A DNA stretch of 64,000 nt from Aspidapion aeneum (taxonomy: Eukaryota; Arthropoda; Insecta; Coleoptera; Brentidae), in contig OY755038.1 in NCBI GenBank assembly GCA_963576565.1, positions 14,454,087-14,518,086 of the forward strand, written 5' to 3'. Positions 12,732-22,200 of the stretch are shown here, piece after piece. Positions within the stretch are counted from its first letter, which is position 1, and each line of letters starts with the position of its first letter. The notes beneath the pieces were generated by a model. The model was not told where the DNA came from. It did not search any database and was given only the letters and a program-made list of their open reading frames with translations. The position numbers and the translations under genes were made by a program.

Positions 12732-15700
12732 GGTCCTTATGGGACTCCTCAGAACACTGCTGGGCATCCTCAGAACACTGCTGGGCAATGTGACAAATCT
12801 TGCAAAGTTAATTAGACGGTTTTGTCTCTAATTAAATGTAAATAATGAGAAAACTATCGCAAGAAGCGCCATCTACCGAGATACGAGAGAAACAAAAAAC
12901 AAAAGCAGGCAAAACACTGCTATACAATATCGATCAATGAAAAGATCGATCTTTCAACACTTATTAGGTGTCCATTAGATCTTGGATCCCCGTGAGGTTA
13001 AGCTTTCGGGCTAACCACGGAAAAAGATGAGAAAAACAAAAAAACCCTTTTTTCCCGATTAGCCAAGAAACTTGTTTGATTTTTAAATTCATGGGTACGA
13101 AATTTCACGTTATTGACCTTAAGATACAGGGGCCATTTAAATAGTAAAAAACAGGTTTTTCCCGATTGACCCCACCGTCCTGATACACCCCTTTTGACGG
13201 TATTTGTTATGATGGCTTTAAGAATGACAACAGAAAATAAATATCACAAAATGGCTAAGATAAAATTTGACTTACTGAACTGTTATTTCCAATACAAGTT
13301 GCTTTCCATCCACTGTAGTTGCCACTGGGGTCTGACTGATAAAGTTGGTATCCATAGTGTTTATCCCATCCTACAAAATAACTTTTTTAATAAGAAAACA
13401 TATTTTAATGTTCCAATTCCTTTTAAAAAATCAATAGTAAAAAGTAAAAAAAACACTTTATACTACTACTATGTCGGTTTAGAACGTTTTCCTACGTTGT
13501 CCGACGCCTATTCTCCACCTCCTTCGATCCTGACAGTCATATTTCGTCAGGTTTTTTTGACTCATTGATCTTTGGATTGACTGTTGCCATTCCAGTTTAG
13601 GACGCCCTCTTTTTCTGCGCGCTATTGGTTGCCATTCTAGGACCTGCTTTGGTAATCTTTCGTCGCTCATCCATTGTACATGGCCGTACCATATCAGTTG
13701 CCTTTTAGTGATGTCATCAGTTATGCTTCCCTCGATTCCCATTCTTTCTTTTATGATCTCATTTCTTATAAGATCTGTTCTGGATATACTCATTGATCTT
13801 CTTATTGCATCCATTTTGACACTTTCCATTTTTGCTTTGTATTTTTCTGTTACGCGACAAGTCTCTATTCCATACAACAGCGTGCTTTTCACCATTGTTT
13901 CATATATGTTAAATTTTACATTCTTTTTTATCTCTGTGCTCCATAAAATACTGTTAAGACAACCAATAACCTTTTTCGCTTTTACTATTCTTTTTTCCAG
14001 TTCTTTACAGTCTGTTCCTGTCTTATCAAATGTGACACCCAAGTATACATACATACATACATATTGTTTGTCCATTTTCTAGTTCCAATTCACTTGATTC
14101 GTTTCCAATACATAAGTACTGTGTCTTGTCCACATTCACTGTTAGCCCCCACTTTTGGTATTCTTCCGTTAACTTTCTCATCATATACTCCATGTCTTCT
14201 TTATGATTAGCTACAATTACTTGGTCGTCAGCAAACTGTAATGTGTATATGGTAAATTGGTCGTTAAGTTGTATTCCCATGCCGTGTACTTTGCGTTTCC
14301 AGTTTTTTAGAGCTACTGCGATATATATTTTAAAAAGAGTTGGAGAGATACAACATCCCTGTCTTAAGCCTTTCGTTACCAGGAATTCTTTTGAAAGTCG
14401 ATTTCCAACTTTAATTTTAGATTTTGACCCTTTGTAGTTCTTTTATCGCTTTTATGTATGTATGATTGATATTAGTCTGCTCTAACACTGTCCATAATTT
14501 TTCTACTGGAACAGTATCATATGCTTTTTGTAGGTCCACAAAGGTAACATGAGTCTCTATATTTCTGGCGCTCCTTTTCTCAATTACTTGTTTAAGACAA
14601 AACAGTTTATAAAAGTATTTAAAACAAAACTGTTTTATCAATAATAAAGTCATTTTATGTGCATAGTTGTAAATTTTCTCATAAATAATACTAACCCATA
14701 TACAAAATGGAGACACCAAAAGGCCTTTTCCCACCATACTGAGTGTAAGCTTGCTTTACATCACACAACCAGGAAACAAGCTGCTCACAAGGGATGGATT
14801 CCCCATATTGGAACAAGTATCTTTGACCAATCAGACGCAGTTCATTAGTTAGGACATTAGCATCTGAGGTGATGCCTGCTACACTGCATGCCATATCTCT
14901 ATAGAAAAAAAATGAAAACTCAAAGAAAATAATTTATAAGGATGATTCTACAAAAATGGTGCTGTGGAGTGGGAATGCATATTTTTCAAACACAGACTGC
15001 AAATGAAGCATAGTTTTAGTTAAAAGATTTAAAATGAAATGTTTTCTTTATGCAGCATTTGAGTTTAATGTATAAAAAAAATTGTAAAAAGTTTATAATT
15101 TTTTTTATTACAAAGCAAATACCTCATTCCTCTGGTGTAGTCCCAAACCAAATATTAAAAACTCAAATTGAAAAAAATATCCTAATAAATAATATTTAAC
15201 CAAGTCTTAACTATTTATCAAAAAATTGATAAAACTTAAGTTTGCAGTCAAATTTTTGAAAATCCGAATTTACATCTTCTCCTGAAAATTTTACAATTTT
15301 AAATGTGCTCCATTTTTAATAACACAATATTTGTGAATACCACTGGTTAATTTCTAGAGAAAGAGACGGCCCTGGATATCTAATTTACTTGTGAGGGTGA
15401 CAAGATTGAGAGGTTATAGATCTTTTTATTTTCGGCAGAAAATTAGTTTTTTTCAGAGAAATCAAAAAGGAACACTTCAATTATCATCCCTCTGGTAAGC
15501 AAATATTCAACTGATATTAACAGTATAATTTTTTTGTTGATTGTTTTAAAATTATAAGTATAGGAACTTTGTTTATATAAAACTTAAGTTAAGATTTTAA
15601 TTTAAATTGGAAAACCATTAAAAAACTCATTCCTCTGGTACTCATCCCTCTGGAATTTTTATGCAATAATTCCTGAAATTCAGGAAAATAAATGTTTCTT

Positions 15701-16689
15701 AGCTTACACCTAATTAGTTACATAAATTTAAAAAAACAAAATTATTTACTGTCCTGTACTGTTATTTAAAGGCAATGACCAAAAATGATATCCATATAGC
15801 CCACTTTTGGTAAAATCATCCATAAGTAAAAAAGTTATGTACTGTTATTCTGACAGTTTCACATTAAAAACTGTCAAAATTGACATACCAAAGTCAAATT
15901 TAAAACTAAACTAAATTTTTTTTATTTATTTTCCATTAATAAAGAAAGGCAGTATTTATTCTGGTTCACATAGTAAACAAAGGTTGTATGTTGAAAGATC
16001 ACAACTGATCTTACAATGTTAATGTGTCAAAATACTGCCTGACACTATTACAGCCAATAAGTCCCTAATTGCTATTGCTGATGTAACTCTTGAAAAAAAT
16101 CTTACTTACTCATTCAGTTTGTAGATCTTTTCTGAAATAAACACTTCATCCAGAAGTTTATTGGTATTTCTTCTTTCGGCAGCCAAGAGAATCCCATCAT
16201 TGGCTAAAATTCCCAAACATGTGCCAGCAAGTGAGATAGCTTCCATGGCATATTCAACTTGGTATAATCTTCCTGAAAACAGGAAAAAATTAGACAATTT
16301 AACATTAACTATTTTAATTTTTTAAGGACTGTCTACTCATGTCATTAAAAGCTTTAAATAAAGCTTACCTTCTGGTGAAAAAATTGTGGTTCTTGTATCA
16401 TAACGGCGAGCCTGCAAAGAAAAGTTACAATTTAGTTTCACATACAAGCAACACTTTACAACATCCTGTAATAACCCAGATCACATTTTCCGGTGCTCTA
16501 TACATTTTGGCAAATTAAGTATGCTATTTAAACACCATCCAGCAGGCGTCTTCACTGCCAGTGCCTTAAGACGCAGGGAATGATCCACCAAGTTTCCATT
16601 TGTAAATCATTAGTTTATAGGGGGCAGAATAAATAATTTAAAGTAAAATAAACTGAACACCTTATTTATTTATAGGTTGTACTTACCAT
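5207..16689 (-). CDS. PSMA4: 20S proteasome subunit alpha type-4 (Prosalpha3/PSMA4), 7 exons, 261 aa
   Basis: This is an alpha-ring subunit of the 20S proteasome core, present in cytosol and nucleus. Coding exons are 16687-16689 (ATG only), 16369-16411, 16110-16272, 14696-14898, 13276-13370, 6967-7090 and 5207-5361. All junctions use GT-AG, the phases agree, and the sum is 786 nt, giving 261 aa, the same length as human PSMA4. The N-terminus [15 protein letters not shown] followed by [12 protein letters not shown] is the alpha-subunit signature that gates the pore. Later blocks are [68 protein letters not shown] and EMATLTR. The tail is Ala/Glu/Lys-rich. A minus-strand AATAAA signal lies at 5172-5177. 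Introns hold most of the length; intron 5 is almost wholly transposon. The reading frame is intact throughout, so the gene is probably functional. Confidence 0.97.
5385..5940. mobile_element. MITE in PSMA4 intron 6
   Basis: Inverted ends GTTCATACTCGTCTT and AGACGAGTATGAAC, with internal CTAATCAAAAACAAAAGAC repeats near the right end. Its left end is 24 bp from the start of the last PSMA4 coding exon, on the acceptor side. Confidence 0.75.
6034..6891. mobile_element. TTAA-flanked inverted-repeat element in PSMA4 intron 6
   Basis: The left end AGTGACCATACGTCC and the inverted right end (GGTGACCATATGGG) are each bounded by TTAA (6030-6033 and 6892-6895). The interior is extremely T-rich with CGCGAAAG patches. 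TTAA duplication suggests piggyBac-like mobilisation; no transposase is visible. Confidence 0.6.
8156..10894 (-). CDS. LINE ORF2: endonuclease plus reverse transcriptase (CR1/Jockey-like)
   Basis: This 912-residue frame encodes the replication enzyme of a non-LTR retrotransposon. The N-terminus carries apurinic-endonuclease-like blocks ([30 protein letters not shown]). Around residues 470-740 lie reverse-transcriptase motifs: [43 protein letters not shown] and the catalytic FADDTILYF. Codons upstream of the first ATG stay open and encode a plausible endonuclease start ([18 protein letters not shown]). The real frame therefore probably begins near 10,990 and overlaps the end of ORF1. No internal stop is seen, so the insertion is young. 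It lies inside PSMA4 intron 5 in the same orientation as the gene. The CR1/Jockey-type assignment rests on motif style and ORF1 type; the clade is not proven. Confidence 0.92.
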   Translation of the reverse strand: MCLSETCVTDDIYQNEISITGYDMVQCNSTSRHTGGTIIYVRNDIEYREILKYSLQMNLWFLAVKVNIKKSNYIICALYHSPSASKSDFLDALESKLEELLSHGCPLIILGDFNIDISVDSVYSRQIKSLLNYLGLYQMVTEYTRVTSTSKTLIDYIISNNKIVNHSVSDKPKISDHSNLLVSLVDRVPQQNNKVIIHKRNFSNFTKDQFKLSLLSLNWTTCNSNLNNLANVFTKNIAETLDCHAPIKEVKIFNNFKLQVWFSYELMQDFQNRDNLFRLAKESGLEEDWDKYKKIRNKVTTKIRHETKKYYEEKIDENKHDTKKMWQSIKELVNGKRHEKPSKIKFKDRQLENELEIAQNFNVYFTESIKDIVTSTKSIMGCDFVLQKINQLDGSFDSFRIIDIHELKQKIAGMGKGSSDEDGIDLKSFKLAIEIVGDYFLELINMSLSRGVVPDAWKCSTVIPIEKVPKTILCTEHRPINTLPVYEKALELLVKDQLMHYINQNNILISEQSGYRKAHSCETALQFLTSSWRSQINNKKVIGVVFLDLSRAFETVNIDLLLQKMKKYGITGNVLKWFKSYLKKRFQKVKFKNSVSGKIETDHGVPQGSVLGPILFLIFINDIVKHIKYCKIKLFADDTILYFICDINEFQNIEKNLNEDLNNLHVWLIENGLKLNINKTKFMILSSKHNLNQLKNKNKLNIVIENSQIEEVKSFKYLGVMLDPELNLSLHCEYIKKKIAKKAGFMYRLNNKVSLFTKLTIYKSIIAPHFDYCGTLFHFLNAGQKNMLQKLQNRCMRAILLCNKRTPIRNMLDRLNLMNVQQRASYNMLVFVFKLKNNMLPTYLTGEIVYVRDIHTHNTRSRSVNDFYIADFQSETVFSIGLRLFNSIPRDMKECTSLKNFKTKCAHYVKTL
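10981..12291 (-). CDS. LINE ORF1: zinc-finger, coiled-coil nucleic-acid-binding protein
   Basis: The 436-residue frame sits directly upstream of ORF2. Residues 1-60 form a PHD/RING-like zinc finger with pairs CSKC, CDIC, CLKC and CCDVC. Residues 80-240 are Lys/Glu/Gln-rich coiled coil. The C-terminal part has an Asn/Arg-rich basic patch and a small folded segment (YKYFFVTGF onward). This layout is typical of ORF1 in CR1/Jockey-type LINEs, which packages the RNA. The frame is intact. Confidence 0.85.
   Translation of the reverse strand: MSCSKCNLELSQEDAGYKIVCDICLKQFCLKCSELSKSEAYVTRLQERSLIFCCDVCSPEKVKEFIKMNKIVKDELKRFNKLCVNINAEIIKSMSQHQTQMLKSVEECISKVVDQKISSVFETNTNIISQKFQSLSQNLEHDAKTTIEKSISNKTAELTDFCKKIENETKQTIEKTLEKKSAEFSEAYDTMQTEIITFHQNKFQEKSNQEKELQDKVTKLEGLLEFCFKKIEKLEKQSYQQEIKNVQNTNISANTSTSALDTKMGPQTYNKTTKMRPRLESEYAEKMSEIINLDEGDEKELHTYENQNKMKSNRNMSGQYYNNYRNNPRQNNQYRRNRVVFGNNSDNQNQVVKKYKYFFVTGFTPNTQNAEVISIVKRIGANENYECEKLQLGNQDRVGSFKVGIPFYLNNDFLDPHLWPKGILVSDFLEKPRRNQ
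12697..12728 (+). repeat. Poly(A) run of about 32 nt
   Basis: An uninterrupted A-run lies upstream of the LINE 5' side. Its orientation is wrong for the tail of the minus-strand LINE, so it is either simple sequence or the trace of another retroposed piece. Confidence 0.7.
13470..14610 (-). pseudogene. Truncated non-LTR reverse transcriptase in PSMA4 intron 4
   Basis: Split frames on the minus strand read in order as one degraded reverse transcriptase. [20 protein letters not shown] comes first, then [37 protein letters not shown] and [10 protein letters not shown]. The C-terminal domain follows with IWYGHVQWM and [10 protein letters not shown]. The FADDQ form and the GHVQRM/RGRPK tail differ from the LINE in the next intron, so this is another clade (RTE-like is my guess). 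It has frameshifts and no endonuclease domain. Confidence 0.8.
14940..15821. mobile_element. MITE in PSMA4 intron 3
   Basis: The ends GGATGATTCTACAAAAATGG and the inverted GGATGATTTTACCAAAAGTG are flanked by ATAA on both sides. The CATTCCTCTGG/CATCCCTCTGG motif recurs inside at uneven spacing. Confidence 0.65.
15840..16070. repeat. Dispersed repeat related to 34396-34671
   Basis: Shares GTCAAAATTGACATACCAAA and an inner block of the form ATTCKGTTC to CAACTG with the MITE at 34.4 kb. It abuts the PSMA4 exon 3 donor region. Confidence 0.45.
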
Positions 16690-17099
16690 TTTAAATTTTT
16701 TTAAAAAAGAAGACTGCTAAAAGGGAAAATGTTCTCAATTTTGTTTTTGTGAATGATTTGCAACAAACAACACCGCTTTGACAAGTGGGGTTAAGTTTCT
16801 CTTCTTCTTTTTTTTTAAAGCTTTCTTTGCTGAAAGTTCCAACACGGCATTTTTTCGACACCCCTCGTATAAAATTAGTACAGAGGCCTGTACTTTTAGT
16901 GCCCTTAAGGCCCATAGCTTCAAACGCCGCAAAAATTTTATGGTACGATTGTTGTGCCATCTGGTAGTTGACAAATGCAACTATTAAATTTCCATTGAAC
17001 TACCGAGCCTAGAACAAAAAAAAGAATAATACGCCACAGCTGCTTTCTGTCAAAATCTGATAGACGTCAAAAACTTGGGTCGCCATATATTTTTGTGGA
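16690..17099. promoter_or_regulatory. Probable bidirectional promoter between PSMA4 and Asterix
   Basis: The interval lies between the PSMA4 ATG (minus strand, 16687-16689) and the non-coding first exon of the plus-strand Asterix gene, which ends at a GTGAGT donor at 17223. It must hold the PSMA4 5' UTR and start sites for both genes. It is less AT-rich than its surroundings. Several short ORFs overlap in both strands at 16690-16987, but none resembles a known protein. I see no clear TATA box. Confidence 0.5.
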
Positions 17100-17222
17100 A
17101 TTTTGCGATTTTTTTGTAAAAAAAACGCAGTTTTTACAGGATAAATCAGCCAGTTAATCATCCATATCCAATCAGCAATAAAGGCGGCACCCGGGGCAAA
17201 TTGTTGGCGACTGATTTGACTG
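17100..17222 (+). other. Non-coding first exon (5' UTR) of Asterix, approximate start
   Basis: A GC-richer segment ends in GACTG followed by the consensus donor GTGAGT at 17223. It has no conserved ORF and precedes the coding exon whose acceptor is at 19237-19238. The 5' boundary is a guess; a transcript is needed to fix it. Confidence 0.45.
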
Positions 17223-17884
17223 GTGAGTCTGGCCCGGATCTTGGGTCATTGTTTTCAAGGTAGAATAAATATAAAATGCTATTTTTTCTGATACTTCAAT
17301 GTCTTCTACACTTATCTAAACAAATACGCATTTCCGTCGGTGGTGATTGAAGGTAGTATCATATTTACAGTTTCTATTCTAGTCGTAACTTGTTATATTA
17401 ATCACTGAAGTTTACACCTGAGTTAACACCCTTGATTTTATTTTAAAGCCTCAAGGATAATGTTTCCAAACTTTAGTGCATTAGTATTACTGACATAAAT
17501 ATAGCAATGGCTGGGTGCAAGCAAATTTGCAGATTAATAGAGGCCAATAGTTATCTACAGAAAAGGAATACAAGATTAATTATAGTTAGGTCTTGGATAA
17601 ATTATGCACAGCGCAATTGGTAGAAAACAAGTTCCTGAGTTTCTGCTGAAGTTAGTTACTCAATTTAATGCTTAAGTTTTAGGTGTTCACTCTGGTGTCC
17701 ATAAATGTAACTTTTTTTTCAGATTTTTATAGTGAGGAACCACCAGGTGTTGTTTATCAATGGCCCTAATACTAAGAAATTAAAGAAAAATACATTTTTT
17801 ACTTTATTTGTAGGTACCTACTGTTTTTAGACTAGAAAAGATATGGTCATGTGGTCCATATTGTTGGTTTCTCATGCAAGGGAG

Positions 17885-18269
17885 CAAGGGGTGAACAGCT
17901 CTCACAATTGGTGTACACATTTCACACAATCCCTCCCAATCACTCACAATCTGTCACAATCCTTCACAATCTTACCCCACAATCCTTCACAATCTTTACA
18001 CAATCCATCCCAATCACTCAGAATCTGTCACAATCTTACCACAACCCCTCACAATCGTACCACAGTCCTTCACAATCCCTCGCAAAAGAAACTATAGACA
18101 TGATGACCTTTTTTTTTTTTTTTTTTGTCACAGCAATTTTTGATGGGCTGTCGCCCCCCCGCCCTTTCAGGCACACTGCACAGTCCTCCACAATCCCTCA
18201 CAATCTTAGCAAAAGATTGTGGATTTTCACAATCGGTGTACACATTTTGGGTTAGCTGTTCACCCCTCG
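17885..18269. mobile_element. Minisatellite-bearing MITE, copy 1
   Basis: Same family as 47051-47583: CAAGGGGTGAACAGCT at the left, AGCTGTTCACCCCTCG at the right, and (CACAATCNNTC)-type repeats within. The flanks carry a 12-bp direct repeat, CATGCAAGGGAG, at 17873-17884 and 18270-18281. It lies in Asterix intron 1. Confidence 0.8.
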
Positions 18270-19252
18270 CATGCAAGGGAGTATCTCATAAAATTTGCAA
18301 ATTGAGTTAAGACTGCTTAAGCCTCATATTTGCATCTCACAAATCATATCATATCTCAGGACTTATTCAAAATGAAACAACACAAAATATTTAAAATTAC
18401 TCTCCTTAAAAATCATCAAAACTGAGATAGGCTCTTACTTGAGAAGAGTGACAATAAGTATGTTAAAAGAATTTTTATCATTGTGGAAGTTAGTAACATT
18501 TTATTCTTATATGAGACAGAAAATAATTTCAGAAAGATATATAATATTGTTACTTATTATATGAGTCATTATAGCTTGAAAAAAGAAGGAATAATTTTAT
18601 GCAACTGGGCTGTTTAATAAAAAGTTTTTTAGGTAGATTTTCCCCCACTTGGATAACTTTTTTAATTTAGTCCAAAACTATTTTTAGAACTCAAATTCTT
18701 TGAGTTTGATGCAAAGTTTAATGGCTCAAATTTACACATAAAATTAAAACAAACTTTGCAGGTTAACATTTTATGTTGTCCTGACAGCACTAAAAAATGT
18801 TGGTTCTAATTTTATTAATTTTTTATTTCACAGCTGATAAACATAGATAGTGTATTTTTGTTAAGAATATGTTGAAAACCCCAGTGCGATTTAAAAACAC
18901 TAACATGTTAGTTTAGACATTAATTTTCCATTAATTTTTTTTTATAACACTAGTGGTAAGTAACCTATTTTGAACTTACAAGATTTATGAACTAGACCAT
19001 CAAATTATGTAGGTCTACAAACATATATTTTCCTCTTACAACATTTGTGAACTAGACTACCATTGATTCTCCGGTACAGGAACAGGAGAAGCAAGATCTT
19101 AAGCTCTATGTTAAATAAATTCCTGAAATATTTTCATAGTACCTACTAGGAATGACTAGCAAGATGCCAAAAACACACCTTAACTAAAATTGGTTATTTT
19201 AATTACTTTTTTAAAAAATAAATATTTTTTTTCTTCAGAAACAAAGCACAGA

Positions 19253-22200
19253 ATGAATGCTGATCCTAGAAGACCTGACAAAGTCCAACGCTATGTTGCC
19301 AAAAATGCCAACAGTGGAGAGGACCTCACTCCAGATTACATGAACATTATGGGTAAGTGTTGAGCATTCCTAAGACTAAGTATACTCAGTTCAACTCTGA
19401 ATGCAAGGTTGTCCAACTAAAAAATATGCCTCTCAGGATTACCAGGTCATATCCCAAGTAAAATTATAGGTTGTCAGGAAGTTTTATAATTTTGATATTT
19501 TCTAATAAAGGGTTATAATGGTTGTGTGTTTCATAACAGTAATCAAATTTTTATAAACAAACTATTAGGTAGCATTTACTTCTTTTAATTGTTGGCAGAT
19601 ATTTTTCATTGCCATTCTTATTTAAAAAGCCTTACTTAATTTGGATAAAAGTCTTATAAAGTAGGAATTAAAACTTTAGGAGTTATTCTTTATAAAATCA
19701 TCTACAAACATAGAACAAAAACAGGAATAGACATCTTAATTTTTGGTAAAAATATTTAAACTATTTAGCAGCCATTATAAAACCATTAAGTTTTATAAGG
19801 AACTTTAAAGTAGAAGTCATGAAAACCGTTACAAAATTTGACATTTAATTTTAAAAAAGTTATATAAGTATAATCTATAATATTTTGAGCATTTATTTTG
19901 TTTCTGAGAAATAAGTTATAAAATAAATACAAAAGAATAATGTTTTGTGGGTTTAGATTAGTTTAGAGCAAATTTTTAACAATAACAATGAATAAATTAA
20001 GGTTTATCAATATTCTTTTATTTTTTCTTACCTATAACAGCCTCACTATGTAGGGTGTCCCAGAAAGAATAAAACCCTCTGTAGCTTCCTTGTTGATATT
20101 AACCAAAAATGGAGTGTGAAGGATTTTTTTAAACTGAAATTCAATAGCTCTTTATTTAAAAAGAAAGATTAAATTGTTATATTAAAAACAAAAGTTGTTT
20201 GGACCATTAGAAAGGTGATTTGAATAATAATTTGGTCTTTTACAAAAAAATGTATTAGAAAGTGCCAGATTACAATTGCCCCAACCTGTTTACAAAAATT
20301 ACCCCCTATACTTGTATAGGTTGTCCCAAATTCAATATTTTTGGGGGGTGGGGTTTCAGGCATCTCTAGAGGAGATATAAGAAAACTGAACTCCACTTGC
20401 AAGACTCAAGTTTCGAGAGAAAGATAGTGATAAAAATTCCATTTTGATATAGCAAGCCATTTTTAAGCTAGGAGTGGGTTTTTGAAAAGTCTGCATTTAG
20501 GGGAGGGGCATATAACTTTTTTATTTATACACCTTTAATTTTGGTATAAATTTATTTTGTATAGATTTTTTTTATAAAGAATCCAACTGTCAAAATAATT
20601 TTAATTTGTCATGTTTAGTTCTTGAGATATTACATAAAATTATTATTTTTTTATGGAATGACCCTTATTTCTTTATATTGTTTGTTTTTATTTAATACTT
20701 GAATTTCATTACCGAGTTTACATTACTTTATTACATACATAGTGGTAAAGCAAAAATAAAAATATGACAGGCAATTAAAATAAAATATATTAAAAATTAA
20801 GTGTGATAAGTCATTTTAAAGGAAATTTCATGCTAATTCCAAAAGTCAAATAAAACGGGGTTCATTCCATAAGAAAATTATCAACTTTATCTAATATCTC
20901 AAAAAATAAAAACGACATAAAATTTAATTTGACAGTTGGATTTTCTATAAAATAAATGGGATTCATGACAGATCGTATATCTTCCTAGCTAGCCTATTAG
21001 CACACTTTAAGTGAACTTCATGATATTTCAGGCTTGAAAACAGTTTTTTGTAAATATCTCAGAAATGAATGCTCCTACATAGTTTTTGGTTCGGTTTGGT
21101 TATTGAAAAAAATGTGGTCTACTATATTCAGAAAACAGCATATTGTTGCGATCTGTTAAAAAGTTAGGATTTTTAAAAATTTTAAATCTAATCATCTTGT
21201 TACAGTGTCAAACACTATTTTACCTAAAATTTTATGAAAATCGGTTCAGCGGTTTAGGAACTATCATGTTACGGAGAGACACACACACACAGACAGACAT
21301 CACGACGATATTGCTAAGATAGGTCAAAATACACCCAAAAAACACATTTTCAGTGTTATCTCAAACAAAATTTTTTCGTCGAAAATAATACCTTCTCTAG
21401 CCATTGCTGCGCGGGCTAGGAAGGTAAAAAACTATGGAAAAGCAATTTATACCAAAAGGAAATTTCCATAAATAAAACAGTTAGAGGTCCCCTCCCAAAA
21501 TACAGAGTTTTCAAAAGACCCCTGTACCCTTAACAAAGTTTGCTATATCCACATGCAGGTAATCATCTCTTTAAAATGGAGACTCACAATTTTTCTTTTC
21601 TATGACCCCTTAAAATACCTGAAAACCCCCAAAGACATTAAATTAGGGACACTTTACTATTTGGATAATTTTATAGGTAATTGAAAAATATCAAATGTTT
21701 TATACAGGGTTATTGCTACATTCGATACATGGGTATGTGATAGGGGAGGTTGTAATGAGTAAATTCAACCCTAATATTCATCATGCAAAAGTGAATAATT
21801 TTTGAAATTTTTCTGTTTTTTTCTGATACATAGATTTTAAGGTTTTACAACCTAGTTTGCTGAAAATCTGCTATAAGTATTTTTAACCTTTTAACCTTTT
21901 GGAATAAAAAAAATCAGGAAAAAATTTGTGCAACTAAGTTTTAAGCTCTTAAGGTCTAACTTTTGGAGAAAAACAAAAAAATATAAATATCTCAAAAACT
22001 ATTAACTTTTGCATAATGGATATTAGGGTTTAATTTACTCCTTACCACCCTATCATTTCCCCAAAGGAATGTATCGAATTATCAGTAACCCTGTATAATT
22101 TGATGTAAATTTTATATGCATTAAACAATTTCTAACCGAATTTTTTTTGCACTTACTAGAGAAACACCCTATATATTTGCTACCTACATGTTTATGTAAG

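Larger units (their letters stand above)
7134..13200. mobile_element. Inverted-repeat DNA element hosting a nested LINE, in PSMA4 intron 5
   Basis: The outer ends match as inverted repeats: CCGTCAAACGGGGTG at 7134 and the reverse complement of CCGTCAAAAGGGGTG ending at 13200, each next to TA. A second, inner inverted pair flanks the LINE (about 7857-8045 against 12951-13110). A third segment of about 60 bp (ACGAGAGAAACAAAAAACAA) occurs in direct orientation at about 7680 and 12887. The element fills the intron except about 43 bp at one side and 75 bp at the other. Confidence 0.7.

Noticed and set aside
16691..16987. Overlapping frames next to the PSMA4 start on both strands
   Set aside because: Three frames overlap on the same bases, none resembles a known protein, and the stretch is best explained as 5' UTR and promoter.
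17888..18269. CACAATC arrays as a CRISPR-like array
   Set aside because: Units are 8-12 bp with no unique spacers, lie within inverted repeats, and occur in a eukaryotic intron.
17843..18310. Repetitive SQSLTIPHN-type frames at 17.9 and 47.2 kb
   Set aside because: They are translations of the CACAATC minisatellite within a MITE; unit length varies and both strands are open.
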